A stretch of DNA of 64,000 nucleotides from Brevundimonas aurantiaca (GTDB taxonomy: Bacteria; Pseudomonadota; Alphaproteobacteria; Caulobacterales; Caulobacteraceae): NCBI RefSeq assembly GCF_014199955.1, contig NZ_JACHOQ010000005.1, forward strand, positions 62,001 to 126,000. Direction: 5' to 3'. The translations under genes were made by a program, and so were the position numbers. Below, one piece after another: positions 8,061 to 17,423 of the stretch (position 1 is the stretch's first letter; the number at the start of each line of letters is the position of its first letter). The notes beneath the pieces are model-generated. The model saw only the letters and a list, made by a program, of their open reading frames with translations. It ran no database searches and was not told where the DNA came from.

Positions 8061-10210
8061 CCGTCTCTCTGCGCCACCGGCTGATGCGCTCCGGCGTCGG
8101 GGCGCTGGCCCTGGTTCTGGCTTTTCAGGCGCCGGTCGCGGCCTCGCCGGTCCTGGCCCAGGAGGCGCGCCAGACCCTGAACGTCCAGGGTGCCGACATT
8201 CGCGCCTTCATCCAGGACGTGGCCCGCACCACCGGCCGCACCTTCATCGTCGACCCGGCCGTGACCGGTACGGTGACGGTGACCAGTGAGCGCCCGCTGG
8301 GTCGGGCCCAACTGTTTGAAGTCTTTTTGTCCACCCTGCGGGCCAACGGCCTGGTGGTGACGCCGACCCAGTCGGGCGCCTATCGGATCAGTCCCGCCCA
8401 GGGCGCGGCCCAGGGACCGTCCACCGTCGGGGCCGAGCGGTTCTCGACCGAGGTCTTCCAACTGCGCAACATCGACGCGGCCTCGGCTGCGGAGACTATT
8501 CGGCCCCTGGTCGGGGCTCAGGGCCAGGTTCTGGCCAATCCGGGCGCCAACAGCGTGGTGGTGGCCGATTTCTCGGACAATCTGGCGCGCATCCGCTCGC
8601 TGATCGGCCGGATCGACGTGGATCGGTCCAGCTATGAGGTGGTCGCCCTAGAGAACGCCTCCGCGCGCGAGATCGCCGGGGTGCTGCAACAGGTGATGGC
8701 CGCGCCCGGGGGCGGGCAGGGCATGGTGACGGTCACGCCGGTCGAAAGCTCCAACTCCATCGTCCTGCGCGGCGACGGCCAGGCCCTGGCGCGGGTGTGC
8801 GGCCTGATCCATGACCTGGACGGCCGGTCGAGGGCGAACCAGGATGTGAACGTCGTTTTCCTGGAACACGCCAATGCCGAGCAGCTTCTGCCGGTGTTGC
8901 AACAGGTGGTGGGCCAGCCCGTGACGGCCTCCAACAGCACGAGCCAGGGCTTGCGCACCGCCGCGACCGGATCGACGACCAGCGCCTCCAGCGGCCTGTC
9001 GCGCGCCGCCGCCAGCTTGGGGAGCGGAGACGCCGAGGGCGGCGCCATCGGCTCGTCCTCCGTCACCGCCACCGGCCATCGCGCCACCATCGCCCGCTTC
9101 CCCGGCGCCAACGCCCTGGTGATTTCCGGGCCGGCCGACATGCAGCGCACCTTGGCCGACGTCATCCGTCGCCTGGACGTGCGCCGCCAGCAGGTGCTGA
9201 TCGAGGCCATTGTGGTCGAGCTGAGCGACAACGCCGTGCGCGAACTGGGCGTCCAGTGGCTGTACGGCGGGGAGAACGGCGTCGGCCTGACCAACTATAC
9301 TGACAACGCCACCCCGTTGGTGAAAATGGCCGGCGGCGCCTATGCGGGGCAGCTGGACGAGGACGATCCTCTGCGCGAACAGCTGCAGACCCTGGCCCTG
9401 AACAGTCTGGTGGGCGCCAACGGCTTCGTCGGCGGCGGCGGGTTCGAGGTCGAAGACGGCCTGTTCGGCTTCATCATCAATGCGGCCAAGACCGATAAGG
9501 GCTCCAACCTGCTCCAGACGCCGTCGATCATGACGCTGGACAACGAAGAAGCCACCTTCCTGGTCGGGCAGGAGGTGCCGATCACCACGGGCCAGACCCT
9601 GCTGGACGGAAACTCCAACCCCTTCACCACCACCGACCGCAAGGACATCGGGGTGCGGCTGACGGTGCGGCCCCAGATCAACGCCGGGGGCTCCATCACC
9701 CTGACGCTGCGTCAGGAGGTGTCGGCCATCAACGGCGGTCTGACCAGCAGCACGACGGATCTGGTTTTCGACAAGCGCGAGCTGCAGACGACCCTTGTCG
9801 TCGACGACGGCGACATTGCGGTGGCCGGGGGGCTGCTGGACCAGAACGACATCATTCAGGCGGACAAGATCCCCGGCCTGGGCGACCTGCCCGGCGTCGG
9901 CGCCCTGTTCCGCTCGAACAGCCGTCAGCGCGGGCGGACCAATCTGATGGTCTTCCTGCGCCCCACCATCATCCGCACCCGTGAAGAGGCTCAAGGTCTG
10001 GCTGCGGACCGCTGGGGCTATATCCGCGACCAGCAGCAGGCGGTGCAGCCGGATCGCGAGCCCAGCCTGGACGCCCTGGTGCGAGACTATATGCGGACCC
10101 AGGCCCCGGCCGCCCCGGCGACGGGCGAGCCGATGGTGATCGCGCCGACGGGCGTGACCGCCCCGGTGGCCCCGGTCGAGGCCGCGCCCCTGCCGTCGGC
10201 GGGACATTGA
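8057..10210 (+). CDS. gspD: Type II secretion secretin GspD
   Basis: This 717-aa protein forms the outer-membrane channel. A signal peptide ends near residue 35 (VLAQ). The N0 domain follows (NVQGADIRAFIQDVARTTG), then N1-N3 repeats (residues about 105-370, with a Ser/Thr-rich insert in N3). The C-terminal secretin core (about 380-630) carries the VPITTG segment. A Pro/Ala-rich tail of about 60 residues follows and could hold the S domain for a pilotin; no gspS is seen nearby. Start overlaps gspC. Confidence 0.96.
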   Translation: MTVSLRHRLMRSGVGALALVLAFQAPVAASPVLAQEARQTLNVQGADIRAFIQDVARTTGRTFIVDPAVTGTVTVTSERPLGRAQLFEVFLSTLRANGLVVTPTQSGAYRISPAQGAAQGPSTVGAERFSTEVFQLRNIDAASAAETIRPLVGAQGQVLANPGANSVVVADFSDNLARIRSLIGRIDVDRSSYEVVALENASAREIAGVLQQVMAAPGGGQGMVTVTPVESSNSIVLRGDGQALARVCGLIHDLDGRSRANQDVNVVFLEHANAEQLLPVLQQVVGQPVTASNSTSQGLRTAATGSTTSASSGLSRAAASLGSGDAEGGAIGSSSVTATGHRATIARFPGANALVISGPADMQRTLADVIRRLDVRRQQVLIEAIVVELSDNAVRELGVQWLYGGENGVGLTNYTDNATPLVKMAGGAYAGQLDEDDPLREQLQTLALNSLVGANGFVGGGGFEVEDGLFGFIINAAKTDKGSNLLQTPSIMTLDNEEATFLVGQEVPITTGQTLLDGNSNPFTTTDRKDIGVRLTVRPQINAGGSITLTLRQEVSAINGGLTSSTTDLVFDKRELQTTLVVDDGDIAVAGGLLDQNDIIQADKIPGLGDLPGVGALFRSNSRQRGRTNLMVFLRPTIIRTREEAQGLAADRWGYIRDQQQAVQPDREPSLDALVRDYMRTQAPAAPATGEPMVIAPTGVTAPVAPVEAAPLPSAGH

Positions 10211-10214
10211 CGCC

Positions 10215-11711
10215 ATGATCACCTTGGTCGGCCCAAGCCTGCCCTACGGCTTCGCCAAACGGCACGGCGTCCTGCTGCTGGACGCCGGCGATGTGGCGCG
10301 GGTGGGCCTGCGCGAGGGCGCCGACCCCAGGGGGCTGATCGAGGCGCGGCGGGTGCTGGGTCGGCCGCTGGCGGTGGAGCCCCTCAGCCAGGCCGCCTTC
10401 GACCGGCAGCTGTCCGAGATCTATGCGGGCGATCATCTGGCGGCGGCGGACGGCGAGGATCTGGACATGCCGGCCGGGCTGGACAGTCTGATCGACGACA
10501 TCCCGGCGGCGGCCGACCTGCTGGATACGGCCGACGACGCCCCGGTGATCCGGCTGATCAACGGGATCATCGCCGAGGCGGTGCGGACCGGCGCCTCGGA
10601 CATCCACCTGGAGACCTATGAGAGCGCGCTTCTGGTGCGGATGCGGATCGACGGTGTGCTGCGCGAGGCCCTGAGCCTGAACCCGCGCATCGCGCCGCTT
10701 CTGGTGTCGCGGATCAAGGTCATGGCCCGCCTGGACATCGCCGAGAAGCGGGTGCCCCAGGACGGGCGCATCCCCCTGGCTCTGGGCGGCAAGACGTTGG
10801 ACGTGCGGGTCTCGACCCTGCCGTCGCGCGGCGGCGAGCGGGTGGTTATGCGGATCCTGGACAAGGATCAGGCGGGTCTTACCCTGGACCGCCTGGGCAT
10901 GGCGCCCGACGCCCTGGCCGCCTTCCGCGCGGCCCTGGCCGAGCCGAACGGAATCATCCTGGTCACCGGGCCGACGGGTTCGGGCAAGACCACCAGCCTG
11001 TATGCGGGCCTGGCCCTGTTGAACGACCAGACGCGCAACATACTGACGGTCGAAGACCCGGTCGAATACGCCATCGACGGTGTCGGCCAGACCCAGGTCA
11101 ACACCAAGGTCGGCATGACCTTCGCTGCGGGCCTGCGGGCCATTCTGCGCCAGGACCCGGACGTGGTCATGGTGGGCGAAATCCGCGACGTCGAAACCGC
11201 CGCCATCGCTGTCCAGGCCGCCCTGACCGGCCATCTGGTCCTGTCCACCGTCCACACCAACGACGCGGCGGGGGCGGTGACGCGTCTGCGCGACATGGGG
11301 GTGGAGCCCTTCCTCCTGGCCTCGACCCTGCGGCTGATCGTGGCCCAGCGGCTGGTGCGCCGTCTGTGCGAACACTGTCGCATCCCCGAGGTCGCCGACA
11401 AGAAGACCGCCAAGCTGATCGGCGCCAAGGCCGGGGTCACGGTTTGGCGCCCGCAGGGGTGCAGCCACTGCGGCGGCTCCGGCTATATCGGTCGGATCGG
11501 CCTTTATGAGGTGATGAAGGTCGGCAACCGCCTGCGTCGCCTGATCGCCGCTGAGGCGGACGAGGACGCTCTGGTCGCCGCCGCCTTCGATGGGGCAGGA
11601 ACCCTGGGGCATCGGGCGCGGGCCCTGGTGCTTGAGGGTGTCACCTCGGTCGAGGAGGCGGTGCGCGTGGCTCGCCAGGAAACGGCGGCCGACCCGGCGG
11701 AGGCGGCCTGA
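10215..11711 (+). CDS. gspE: Type II secretion ATPase GspE
   Basis: This 498-aa cytoplasmic hexameric ATPase drives pseudopilus assembly. It shows the Walker A GPTGSGKTT, an aspartate box, the Walker B region (DPDVVMVGEIRD), a histidine box (TGHLVLSTVHTNDA), and the four-cysteine zinc site CxxC...CxxC typical of GspE rather than twitching ATPases. The N-terminal GspL-binding domain is present. It lies 4 bp after gspD and overlaps gspF by one base. Confidence 0.96.
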   Translation: MITLVGPSLPYGFAKRHGVLLLDAGDVARVGLREGADPRGLIEARRVLGRPLAVEPLSQAAFDRQLSEIYAGDHLAAADGEDLDMPAGLDSLIDDIPAAADLLDTADDAPVIRLINGIIAEAVRTGASDIHLETYESALLVRMRIDGVLREALSLNPRIAPLLVSRIKVMARLDIAEKRVPQDGRIPLALGGKTLDVRVSTLPSRGGERVVMRILDKDQAGLTLDRLGMAPDALAAFRAALAEPNGIILVTGPTGSGKTTSLYAGLALLNDQTRNILTVEDPVEYAIDGVGQTQVNTKVGMTFAAGLRAILRQDPDVVMVGEIRDVETAAIAVQAALTGHLVLSTVHTNDAAGAVTRLRDMGVEPFLLASTLRLIVAQRLVRRLCEHCRIPEVADKKTAKLIGAKAGVTVWRPQGCSHCGGSGYIGRIGLYEVMKVGNRLRRLIAAEADEDALVAAAFDGAGTLGHRARALVLEGVTSVEEAVRVARQETAADPAEAA

Positions 11712-12928
11712 TGGCGGGCTTCGACTATGTCGCCGTCGATGCGGTCGGCCGAACCGTGTCCGGCGCCCTGACTGCGGCGGACGAGACGGCGGCGAGGGGA
11801 CAGTTGAGCCGTCGCGGCCTGATGGCGTTGGAACTCACGCCGGCTCGTGTCGGGTCGCGGGGCGAACGGCCCCTACAGGGCGGCGCCGGCGTCCGTCTGG
11901 GGGCGAAGACCTTGGCCCTGACGACCCGGCAGCTGGCGACGCTGATTTCCGTCTCTCCGGTCGAGGAGGCGCTTCGGACGTTGGCCCTCCAGGCGGATCG
12001 GCCGGCCGTGCGTCGCGTGCTGGAAGGCGTTCATGCCGGGGTGATGGAGGGGCGGCGGTTGTCCGACGCCATGTCGGTGCAGGGCCGCGCCTTTCCGCCG
12101 CTCTACCGGGCCATGGTCTCGGCCGGCGAACAGTCCGGCGCGCTGCAACCCATTCTGGAACGGTTGGCCGACGGGCTGGAGCGGGACCAGCAGGTGCGGG
12201 GCAAGGTGATCACGGCGATCGTCTATCCCGCCGTCTTGGCGGTGGTAGCGTTGGGCGTCATCGCGGTGCTGATGACCTTTGTCGTGCCCAAGGTGGTCGA
12301 TCAGTTCGAAAGCATGAACCAGACCCTGCCGCTGTTGACCCGGATGGTGATCGGCCTGTCGACGCTGATGCGGCACTGGGGCTGGCTGCTGATCCTGATC
12401 CTGGCGGCCCTGATCGGCGGGGGCGTGGCCGCGCGGCGCCATCCTGCAACCCGTCTGCGCATGGATGAGGCGATGTTGAGATTGCCGGTCGTCGGCCGGC
12501 TGACGCGCGACCTGCACGGCGCGCGCATGGCGCGGACCCTGTCAACCATGATTCAGGCCGGCCTGCCCGTGCTGGAGGGGCTGACGATCACCGCCCGAAC
12601 GGTGTCGAACCGGGCCCTGAGACGCGCGACAGAGACCATGGCCGAGGCCGTTCGCGAGGGCGGGGGCCTGTCGGCCGCTATGCGCCGCGCCGGCGTCTTC
12701 CCGCCGCTGCTGGTCTATATGACCGCTTCGGGCGAGAGCAGCGGCCGGCTGGAGCCTATGCTGGAGCGCGCCGCCGACTATCTGGAGCGAGAGTTCGCCA
12801 CCTTCACCGCCGTGATGCTGAGCCTGCTGGAGCCGGCCATCATCGTCGTCATGGGCGGGGTAGTGGCCCTGATCGTCCTGTCGATCCTGCTGCCCATTCT
12901 TCAGATCAACACCCTGGCGATGGGGTGA
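11711..12928 (+). CDS. gspF: Type II secretion platform protein GspF
   Basis: A 405-aa polytopic inner-membrane protein. It contains two copies of the T2SSF domain (about 70-195 and 270-395), each followed by hydrophobic helices, with the typical GExSGxL motif in both (GEQSGAL, GESSGRL). It forms the rotary base on which pseudopilins assemble. The start overlaps the gspE stop (TGATG). Confidence 0.96.
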   Translation: MAGFDYVAVDAVGRTVSGALTAADETAARGQLSRRGLMALELTPARVGSRGERPLQGGAGVRLGAKTLALTTRQLATLISVSPVEEALRTLALQADRPAVRRVLEGVHAGVMEGRRLSDAMSVQGRAFPPLYRAMVSAGEQSGALQPILERLADGLERDQQVRGKVITAIVYPAVLAVVALGVIAVLMTFVVPKVVDQFESMNQTLPLLTRMVIGLSTLMRHWGWLLILILAALIGGGVAARRHPATRLRMDEAMLRLPVVGRLTRDLHGARMARTLSTMIQAGLPVLEGLTITARTVSNRALRRATETMAEAVREGGGLSAAMRRAGVFPPLLVYMTASGESSGRLEPMLERAADYLEREFATFTAVMLSLLEPAIIVVMGGVVALIVLSILLPILQINTLAMG

Positions 12929-12941
12929 GGAGCGTTTAGTG

Positions 12942-13391
12942 ATGACTTCAGAAAATCAGAACAAGAGACGGAAACGGCAAGGTTTCACCCTGGTCGAACT
13001 GATGGTGGTCATCGTCATCATCGGCCTGTTGGCGACGGTCGTGGCCATCAATGTCCTGCCCAGCCAGGACCGGGCCATGGTGGCCAAGGCCAAGGCGGAC
13101 ATCGCGGTTCTGGAACAGGCGATCGAGACCTATCGCCTCGACAATCTGAACTTCCCCACCGATCAGCAGGGGCTGCAGGCCCTGGTGTCGGCGCCCGCCG
13201 GTCTGACCCAGCCGGAGCGGTATCGCGAGGGCGGCTATGTGCGTCGTCTGCCCGAAGATCCTTGGGGCAATCCCTACCGCTACCGCCGCCAAAGCACGCA
13301 CGGCCAGCCGTTCGACGTCTTCTCCCTGGGGGCGGACGGGAAGGAAGGGGGCGAGGGCAATGATGCGGACCTCGGCAACTGGCAGGGCTGA
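12942..13391 (+). CDS. gspG: Major pseudopilin GspG
   Basis: This 149-aa type IV-like prepilin is the main pseudopilus subunit. The leader ends RQG, followed by the class-III motif FTLVELM and a hydrophobic helix. The C-terminal half has the GspG signature, including the GGYVRRLPEDPWGNPYRYR-type stretch and the calcium-loop region ending in ADGKEGGEG. ATG 12942 has a GAGGAG ribosome site 10 bases upstream; a GTG three bases earlier is less likely. Confidence 0.96.
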   Translation: MTSENQNKRRKRQGFTLVELMVVIVIIGLLATVVAINVLPSQDRAMVAKAKADIAVLEQAIETYRLDNLNFPTDQQGLQALVSAPAGLTQPERYREGGYVRRLPEDPWGNPYRYRRQSTHGQPFDVFSLGADGKEGGEGNDADLGNWQG

Positions 13392-13860
13392 CCGCGCTCA
13401 AGCCGCGCGCCGCCGCGCGGTGAGCGATAGCGCCAAAAGAAAAGCCGGTTTCACCCTGGTCGAGCTGATGGTCACGATCGCGGTGATCGGGCTGGCGGCT
13501 GGGGCGGTGGTGCTCTCCATGCCCGATCCTCGACCGGCCGTCGGGGTGGAGGCCGAGCAGTTCGCCGCTCGGCTGGCGCGCGCCCGAGAGGAGGCCATCA
13601 TGACCAACCGTCCGGTGGCGGTCGAGGCGGACGCATCCGGCTATCGGTTCGCGCAGTTCGACGGGACGGCCTGGACGCCGCTGAACGGCGTCTTCACGCC
13701 TCGAACCTGGGCGGAGGGCGTCGCGGCGCCCGCCGGCCCTGTTCGCATCGTCTTCGATCCCACGGGAATCGCCGATCCGGCGCAGGTTCGGCTGAGCCGT
13801 GACGAACAGGTCCGCACCATCTCGATCGACGGCGCGGGCGAGGTGTCGATCAATGGTTGA
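13360..13860 (+). CDS. gspH: Minor pseudopilin GspH
   Basis: A minor pseudopilin with cleavage site KAG|FTLVELM, a hydrophobic helix and a GspH-type globular domain. The start is uncertain. ATG 13360 has a purine-rich GGAAGGGGG upstream and overlaps the gspG end, which gives a 30-residue leader. GTG 13420 would give a 10-residue leader but lacks a ribosome site. The 3' end overlaps gspI. Confidence 0.88.
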   Translation: MMRTSATGRADRAQAARRRAVSDSAKRKAGFTLVELMVTIAVIGLAAGAVVLSMPDPRPAVGVEAEQFAARLARAREEAIMTNRPVAVEADASGYRFAQFDGTAWTPLNGVFTPRTWAEGVAAPAGPVRIVFDPTGIADPAQVRLSRDEQVRTISIDGAGEVSING

Positions 13861-14233
13861 GGCCGTCCGATCGTCAGCGGCGGGCCGCGCCGGCTTCACC
13901 CTGATCGAGATGCTGGTGGCGTTGGCGGTCTTCGCTCTTGCGGCGATGGCCCTGTTGAATCTGTCGGGAGAGGCGACACGCTCGGCGGTCCGGCTGGAAG
14001 CCCGGACCCTGGGCGGGGTCGTCGCTGAAAACGTGGCGGCAGAGGCCATGCTGGCGTCCAGCCTGCCGACCGGTGAAACCTCGGGCCAGGTCGAGCTGGC
14101 GGGCCGCGTCTGGCGTTGGCGGCGGGTGGTGACGGGAACTGAGGTTCCTGGCCTGGGCCGGATCGACGTTCGCGTCTTCACCGACGAAGGCCAGGTCGCC
14201 GACCGGGTCCTGTTCCGCGCGGCCGCGGCATGA
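13853..14233 (+). CDS. gspI: Minor pseudopilin GspI
   Basis: A 126-aa pseudopilin with site RAG|FTLIEML and the GspI-like run of alanine and leucine. The body has the GVVAENVAAE region seen in GspI. It probably forms the pseudopilus tip with GspJ and GspK. ATG 13853 overlaps the gspH stop by eight bases, and the gene overlaps gspJ by ATGA. Confidence 0.9.
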   Translation: MVEAVRSSAAGRAGFTLIEMLVALAVFALAAMALLNLSGEATRSAVRLEARTLGGVVAENVAAEAMLASSLPTGETSGQVELAGRVWRWRRVVTGTEVPGLGRIDVRVFTDEGQVADRVLFRAAAA

Positions 14234-14838
14234 GGCGCGTGGGCCACAGGCTTGGGAGGCGCGGCGGCTTCACCCTGGTGGAGGTGCTGGTCGCCTTGGC
14301 GATCTTCGCCCTCCTGGCCGGTGCGGGCGCCCTGGTGCTGAGCCAGACGATCGACACCCGGTTCGCTCTGCGCGCCGAGACCGACCGGATCGGCGATCTT
14401 CAGCGCATGCACGCCCTGTTGAAGGCCGACCTGGCCCAGGCTGCGCCGCGCCGCGTTCGCGCCCCGACCGGGCGGCCTCTGCCGCGCGCCCTGATGGGGC
14501 AGGAGCAGCCCGGCGATCCGATCCTGACCCTGGTTCGGAACGGCTGGTCCAATCCCGGCCAGGCCCCGCGGGCGTCGTTGCAGAGGGTCGAATATCGGGT
14601 GGTGGAGGGGCGTCTGGAGCGGCGGGTCTTCCCCTATCTGGACGGCGCGCGCCCGGGACCGCCTCAAGTCCTCTGTCGCGGGGTCAAGGACGCGGCCGTG
14701 ACCTTCATTCAGGACGGGTCGGAAGCCCAGGCCTTCATCACCTCCAGCGACCGCCCGCTGCCCGATGCGGTTCGTATCGTCATGACCCTGGACGGGGTGG
14801 GACGGCTGGAACAGCTTTTTCTGGTCGCATCGGCATGA
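14230..14838 (+). CDS. gspJ: Minor pseudopilin GspJ
   Basis: A 202-aa pseudopilin with site RGG|FTLVEVLVALAIFALL and the larger globular domain of GspJ. The conserved DRIGDLQR-like and RRVFPYLD regions fit the family. It sits between gspI and gspK with ATGA overlaps on both sides, as in a translationally coupled tip complex. Confidence 0.92.
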   Translation: MRRVGHRLGRRGGFTLVEVLVALAIFALLAGAGALVLSQTIDTRFALRAETDRIGDLQRMHALLKADLAQAAPRRVRAPTGRPLPRALMGQEQPGDPILTLVRNGWSNPGQAPRASLQRVEYRVVEGRLERRVFPYLDGARPGPPQVLCRGVKDAAVTFIQDGSEAQAFITSSDRPLPDAVRIVMTLDGVGRLEQLFLVASA

Positions 14839-15821
14839 GGCGGGGGCGGACGTCGCGCGAAGGGATGGCCCTGTTGACCGTCCTGCTGCTGGTGGCCGTC
14901 ATGGCCGCCGTGGCGGTCGTTCTGCTGGACGACGTGCGCTTTTCCGTGCGCCGCACCACCAACGCCGACGTCCAGGCCCAGGCACAGTGGTACGCCGCCG
15001 GGGCCGAGAGCCTGGCCCGTCGCCAAATCGCCGACCTGATCAAGGCCGATCCGCTCCGCACCCCTCTGGAGCCGCGCTGGAACGGCCGGTTGCTGAACTT
15101 CCCGATCGAAGAGGGCGCGATCCGCGCCGTCGTCACGGACGGTCAGGCCTGTTTCAACCTGAACTCGCTGGTCTATGGCCAGAGGGAAGATCTGTTCGCC
15201 CGGCCCGAGGGCGCGGCCCAGTTCATCGCCCTGGGGGCCGCCCTGGGCGTGTCACGCGCCCGGATGGCCGCCGCCGCCGCCGCCCTGACCGACTGGATGG
15301 ACGCCGATGCGGAGGCCGCGCCGGGCGGGGCCGAGGACGCGCGTTACGCCGGGCTCGCCACGCCCTACAGGACTGGCGGGGTCGTGCTGGCCGACGTCAG
15401 CGAGATGCGGGCGGTCGCCCACATCGACGCCGGTCTCTATGATCGGCTTCGACCCTATGTCTGCGCCCTGCCGACGGCCCAACCGGCCAAGTTGAACGTC
15501 AACACCTTGACGCCCGATCAGGCGCCGCTTCTGACCATGCTGACCGCGGGGGCGGTCGGGGTTCAGGGCGCGCGGGCCGCCATCGCCGCCCGACCGCGCC
15601 AGGGCTGGGCCTCTACGGACGCCTTCTGGGGGCAGCCGGCCCTGCAGACCTATTCACCCGATGATCAGACCCGTGAGCAGGTGACGCTGGTCACGCGCTA
15701 TTTCGATCTGACGGTCGACGTCGACTATGCCGGCGGTCGCGCCGTCCGAACCGCCTTGATCCACGCCGCGCCCGACGGCGCGGTGCGCACCGTCATTCGC
15801 CGCTGGACCCCTGAAGAATGA
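14835..15821 (+). CDS. gspK: Minor pseudopilin GspK
   Basis: This 328-aa protein is the large tip pseudopilin. The N-terminus (REG|MALLTVLLLVAVM) keeps the prepilin pattern but lacks the +5 glutamate, as is normal for GspK. The alpha domain follows with FNLNSL, a DWMDAD motif and the late LNVNTL motif, all typical of the family. Overlaps gspJ and gspL by ATGA. Confidence 0.94.
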   Translation: MRRGRTSREGMALLTVLLLVAVMAAVAVVLLDDVRFSVRRTTNADVQAQAQWYAAGAESLARRQIADLIKADPLRTPLEPRWNGRLLNFPIEEGAIRAVVTDGQACFNLNSLVYGQREDLFARPEGAAQFIALGAALGVSRARMAAAAAALTDWMDADAEAAPGGAEDARYAGLATPYRTGGVVLADVSEMRAVAHIDAGLYDRLRPYVCALPTAQPAKLNVNTLTPDQAPLLTMLTAGAVGVQGARAAIAARPRQGWASTDAFWGQPALQTYSPDDQTREQVTLVTRYFDLTVDVDYAGGRAVRTALIHAAPDGAVRTVIRRWTPEE

Positions 15822-16927
15822 GCCAGACCCGTATCGTCATCATCCCGCCGGCCGCCTCCATGCCCGCGCCCTTCCTGACCTTCGACGATGGCGGGCGGGT
15901 GTTGCAGCGCGGGTCGCTGTTGCTCGAAGACCCCCTGACGACGCCCGATGTCCGCACCGTCGCCGTGGCGCCGGGCGCCGATGTTCTGGTGCGCTGGCTG
16001 GATCTGCCGGTCGGCGGCGCGGCCCAGGTGCGGGCCGCTGCGCGCTGGGCCTTGAAGGACGAACTGGCCGGCGATCCCGAAAGAACGGTCGTGGCCGTGG
16101 CGCCGGCGGCGCGCGGCGAAGAGACCGCCCCACGACTGGTCGCCGCCGTCAGCGCGGGTCTATTGGAAGCCTGGATCGACTATCTGGCCGCCCTTGGGGT
16201 TCGGCCGGTCGCGGTCACGCCCGACTGTCTTCTTGCGCCGCCGCCGTCGGGCGATGAACTGGTCGCCGCCGTCTTCGGCGGGGATACGGCCCTGCGGGGC
16301 GAAGGCTTTGCGGCCACAGTGCAGTCCGATCTGGTGGACCTGATCGCCGGCGATCGCCGCCTGGTGCGGATCGAGGACGCCGAGACCCTGGAGCGCTGGC
16401 TGGCCGCCGCCGCCGTCGCGCCGGCCGTCGATCTGCTGTCGGGCCAGGAACGCAAGCGCGAACCGGGCCGGGGCGACTGGCGTCTGGCGGCGGCCTTGGC
16501 GGCGGCCCTGCTGGTCTCGCCCCTGATCCTGACCGCAGCGGGCGGCTTGCGCGATCAGGCCGCAGCGCGGGACGCCGAACGCCAGACCCTGGCCTTGATC
16601 GAGGCCCGGCTGCCGGAGGCGGCCGGCGCCCCCGATCCCGTTCAGGAGGCGCGTCGGTTGATCGACGTCGCGCCGCCGCCGGGCGGGCTGGCGGCGGTCT
16701 CGGCGGCCTTGTTCGCGGCGGTCGAACAGGTAGAGGGAGCCGAACTGGACAGTCTCAGCGCCGGGCCCGGCAAGGGGGTGCGGGCGACGCTCAGCTATCC
16801 CGCCTTTTCGGATCTGGACGCGATCCGCGCGACCCTGACCGCCTCCGGGCTTTCGATGACGGACCAGTCCACGGTCGAGGACGGCGGTCGGGTGGTCAGC
16901 GAAGTGATCATTGGAGGGATGCAATGA
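15818..16927 (+). CDS. gspL: Type II secretion protein GspL
   Basis: A 369-aa bitopic protein. The actin-like cytoplasmic domain (residues 1-215) anchors GspE to the membrane. One transmembrane helix is found near 223-243 (AAALAAALLVSPLILTAAGG). The periplasmic ferredoxin-like domain makes up the C-terminus. It overlaps gspK and gspM by ATGA. Confidence 0.92.
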   Translation: MSQTRIVIIPPAASMPAPFLTFDDGGRVLQRGSLLLEDPLTTPDVRTVAVAPGADVLVRWLDLPVGGAAQVRAAARWALKDELAGDPERTVVAVAPAARGEETAPRLVAAVSAGLLEAWIDYLAALGVRPVAVTPDCLLAPPPSGDELVAAVFGGDTALRGEGFAATVQSDLVDLIAGDRRLVRIEDAETLERWLAAAAVAPAVDLLSGQERKREPGRGDWRLAAALAAALLVSPLILTAAGGLRDQAAARDAERQTLALIEARLPEAAGAPDPVQEARRLIDVAPPPGGLAAVSAALFAAVEQVEGAELDSLSAGPGKGVRATLSYPAFSDLDAIRATLTASGLSMTDQSTVEDGGRVVSEVIIGGMQ

Positions 16928-17397
16928 ACGGCCTGATCGCTCAAGCCGCCGCCTGGTGGGACGGCCGCACCTTGCGCGAACGGCGCATGCTGACCGTGAT
17001 GGGCGTGGCGATCGCCGCCGTCCTGGCCTGGTTGCTGATCGTTCGGCCGCTGGCGAGTTGGCGCGATGAGGCCGCGCGGACGCGCGCGACGGCCGAGGCC
17101 GAACTGACGGCCATCGAGCGCGGGACGGGGAGCCTGGCCGTCGGCGAGGCGAAGGCAGGAGAGGTCGACGTCTCCGCCGCCGTCGCCGAGGTCGAGGCGG
17201 CGACCGGATTGACGCCCCAGATGGGGATGTCGGCCGAGGGGGGGCTGGGGTTCAGCCTGACCAATGTGTCGACCACCGCCGCCTTCGGCTGGCTGGCGGC
17301 CCTGCATGACCGGAAGGTCGAGGCGACGACCCTGAATGTGGTCGAGAACGCCGACGCCACGATCAGCCTGGAAGGGACGCTGACCGCCGCGCGGTGA
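16924..17397 (+). CDS. gspM: Type II secretion protein GspM
   Basis: A 157-aa single-span protein (helix about 20-40, with LRERRMLTVM before it) and a periplasmic ferredoxin-like domain, the partner of GspL. It is the last gene of the operon: no gspN, no prepilin peptidase (gspO) and no pilotin follow, so the leader peptidase must be encoded elsewhere. Confidence 0.92.
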   Translation: MNGLIAQAAAWWDGRTLRERRMLTVMGVAIAAVLAWLLIVRPLASWRDEAARTRATAEAELTAIERGTGSLAVGEAKAGEVDVSAAVAEVEAATGLTPQMGMSAEGGLGFSLTNVSTTAAFGWLAALHDRKVEATTLNVVENADATISLEGTLTAAR

Positions 17398-17423
17398 ACC
17401 CGCCGCGCCGTGAACCCGCCTCG

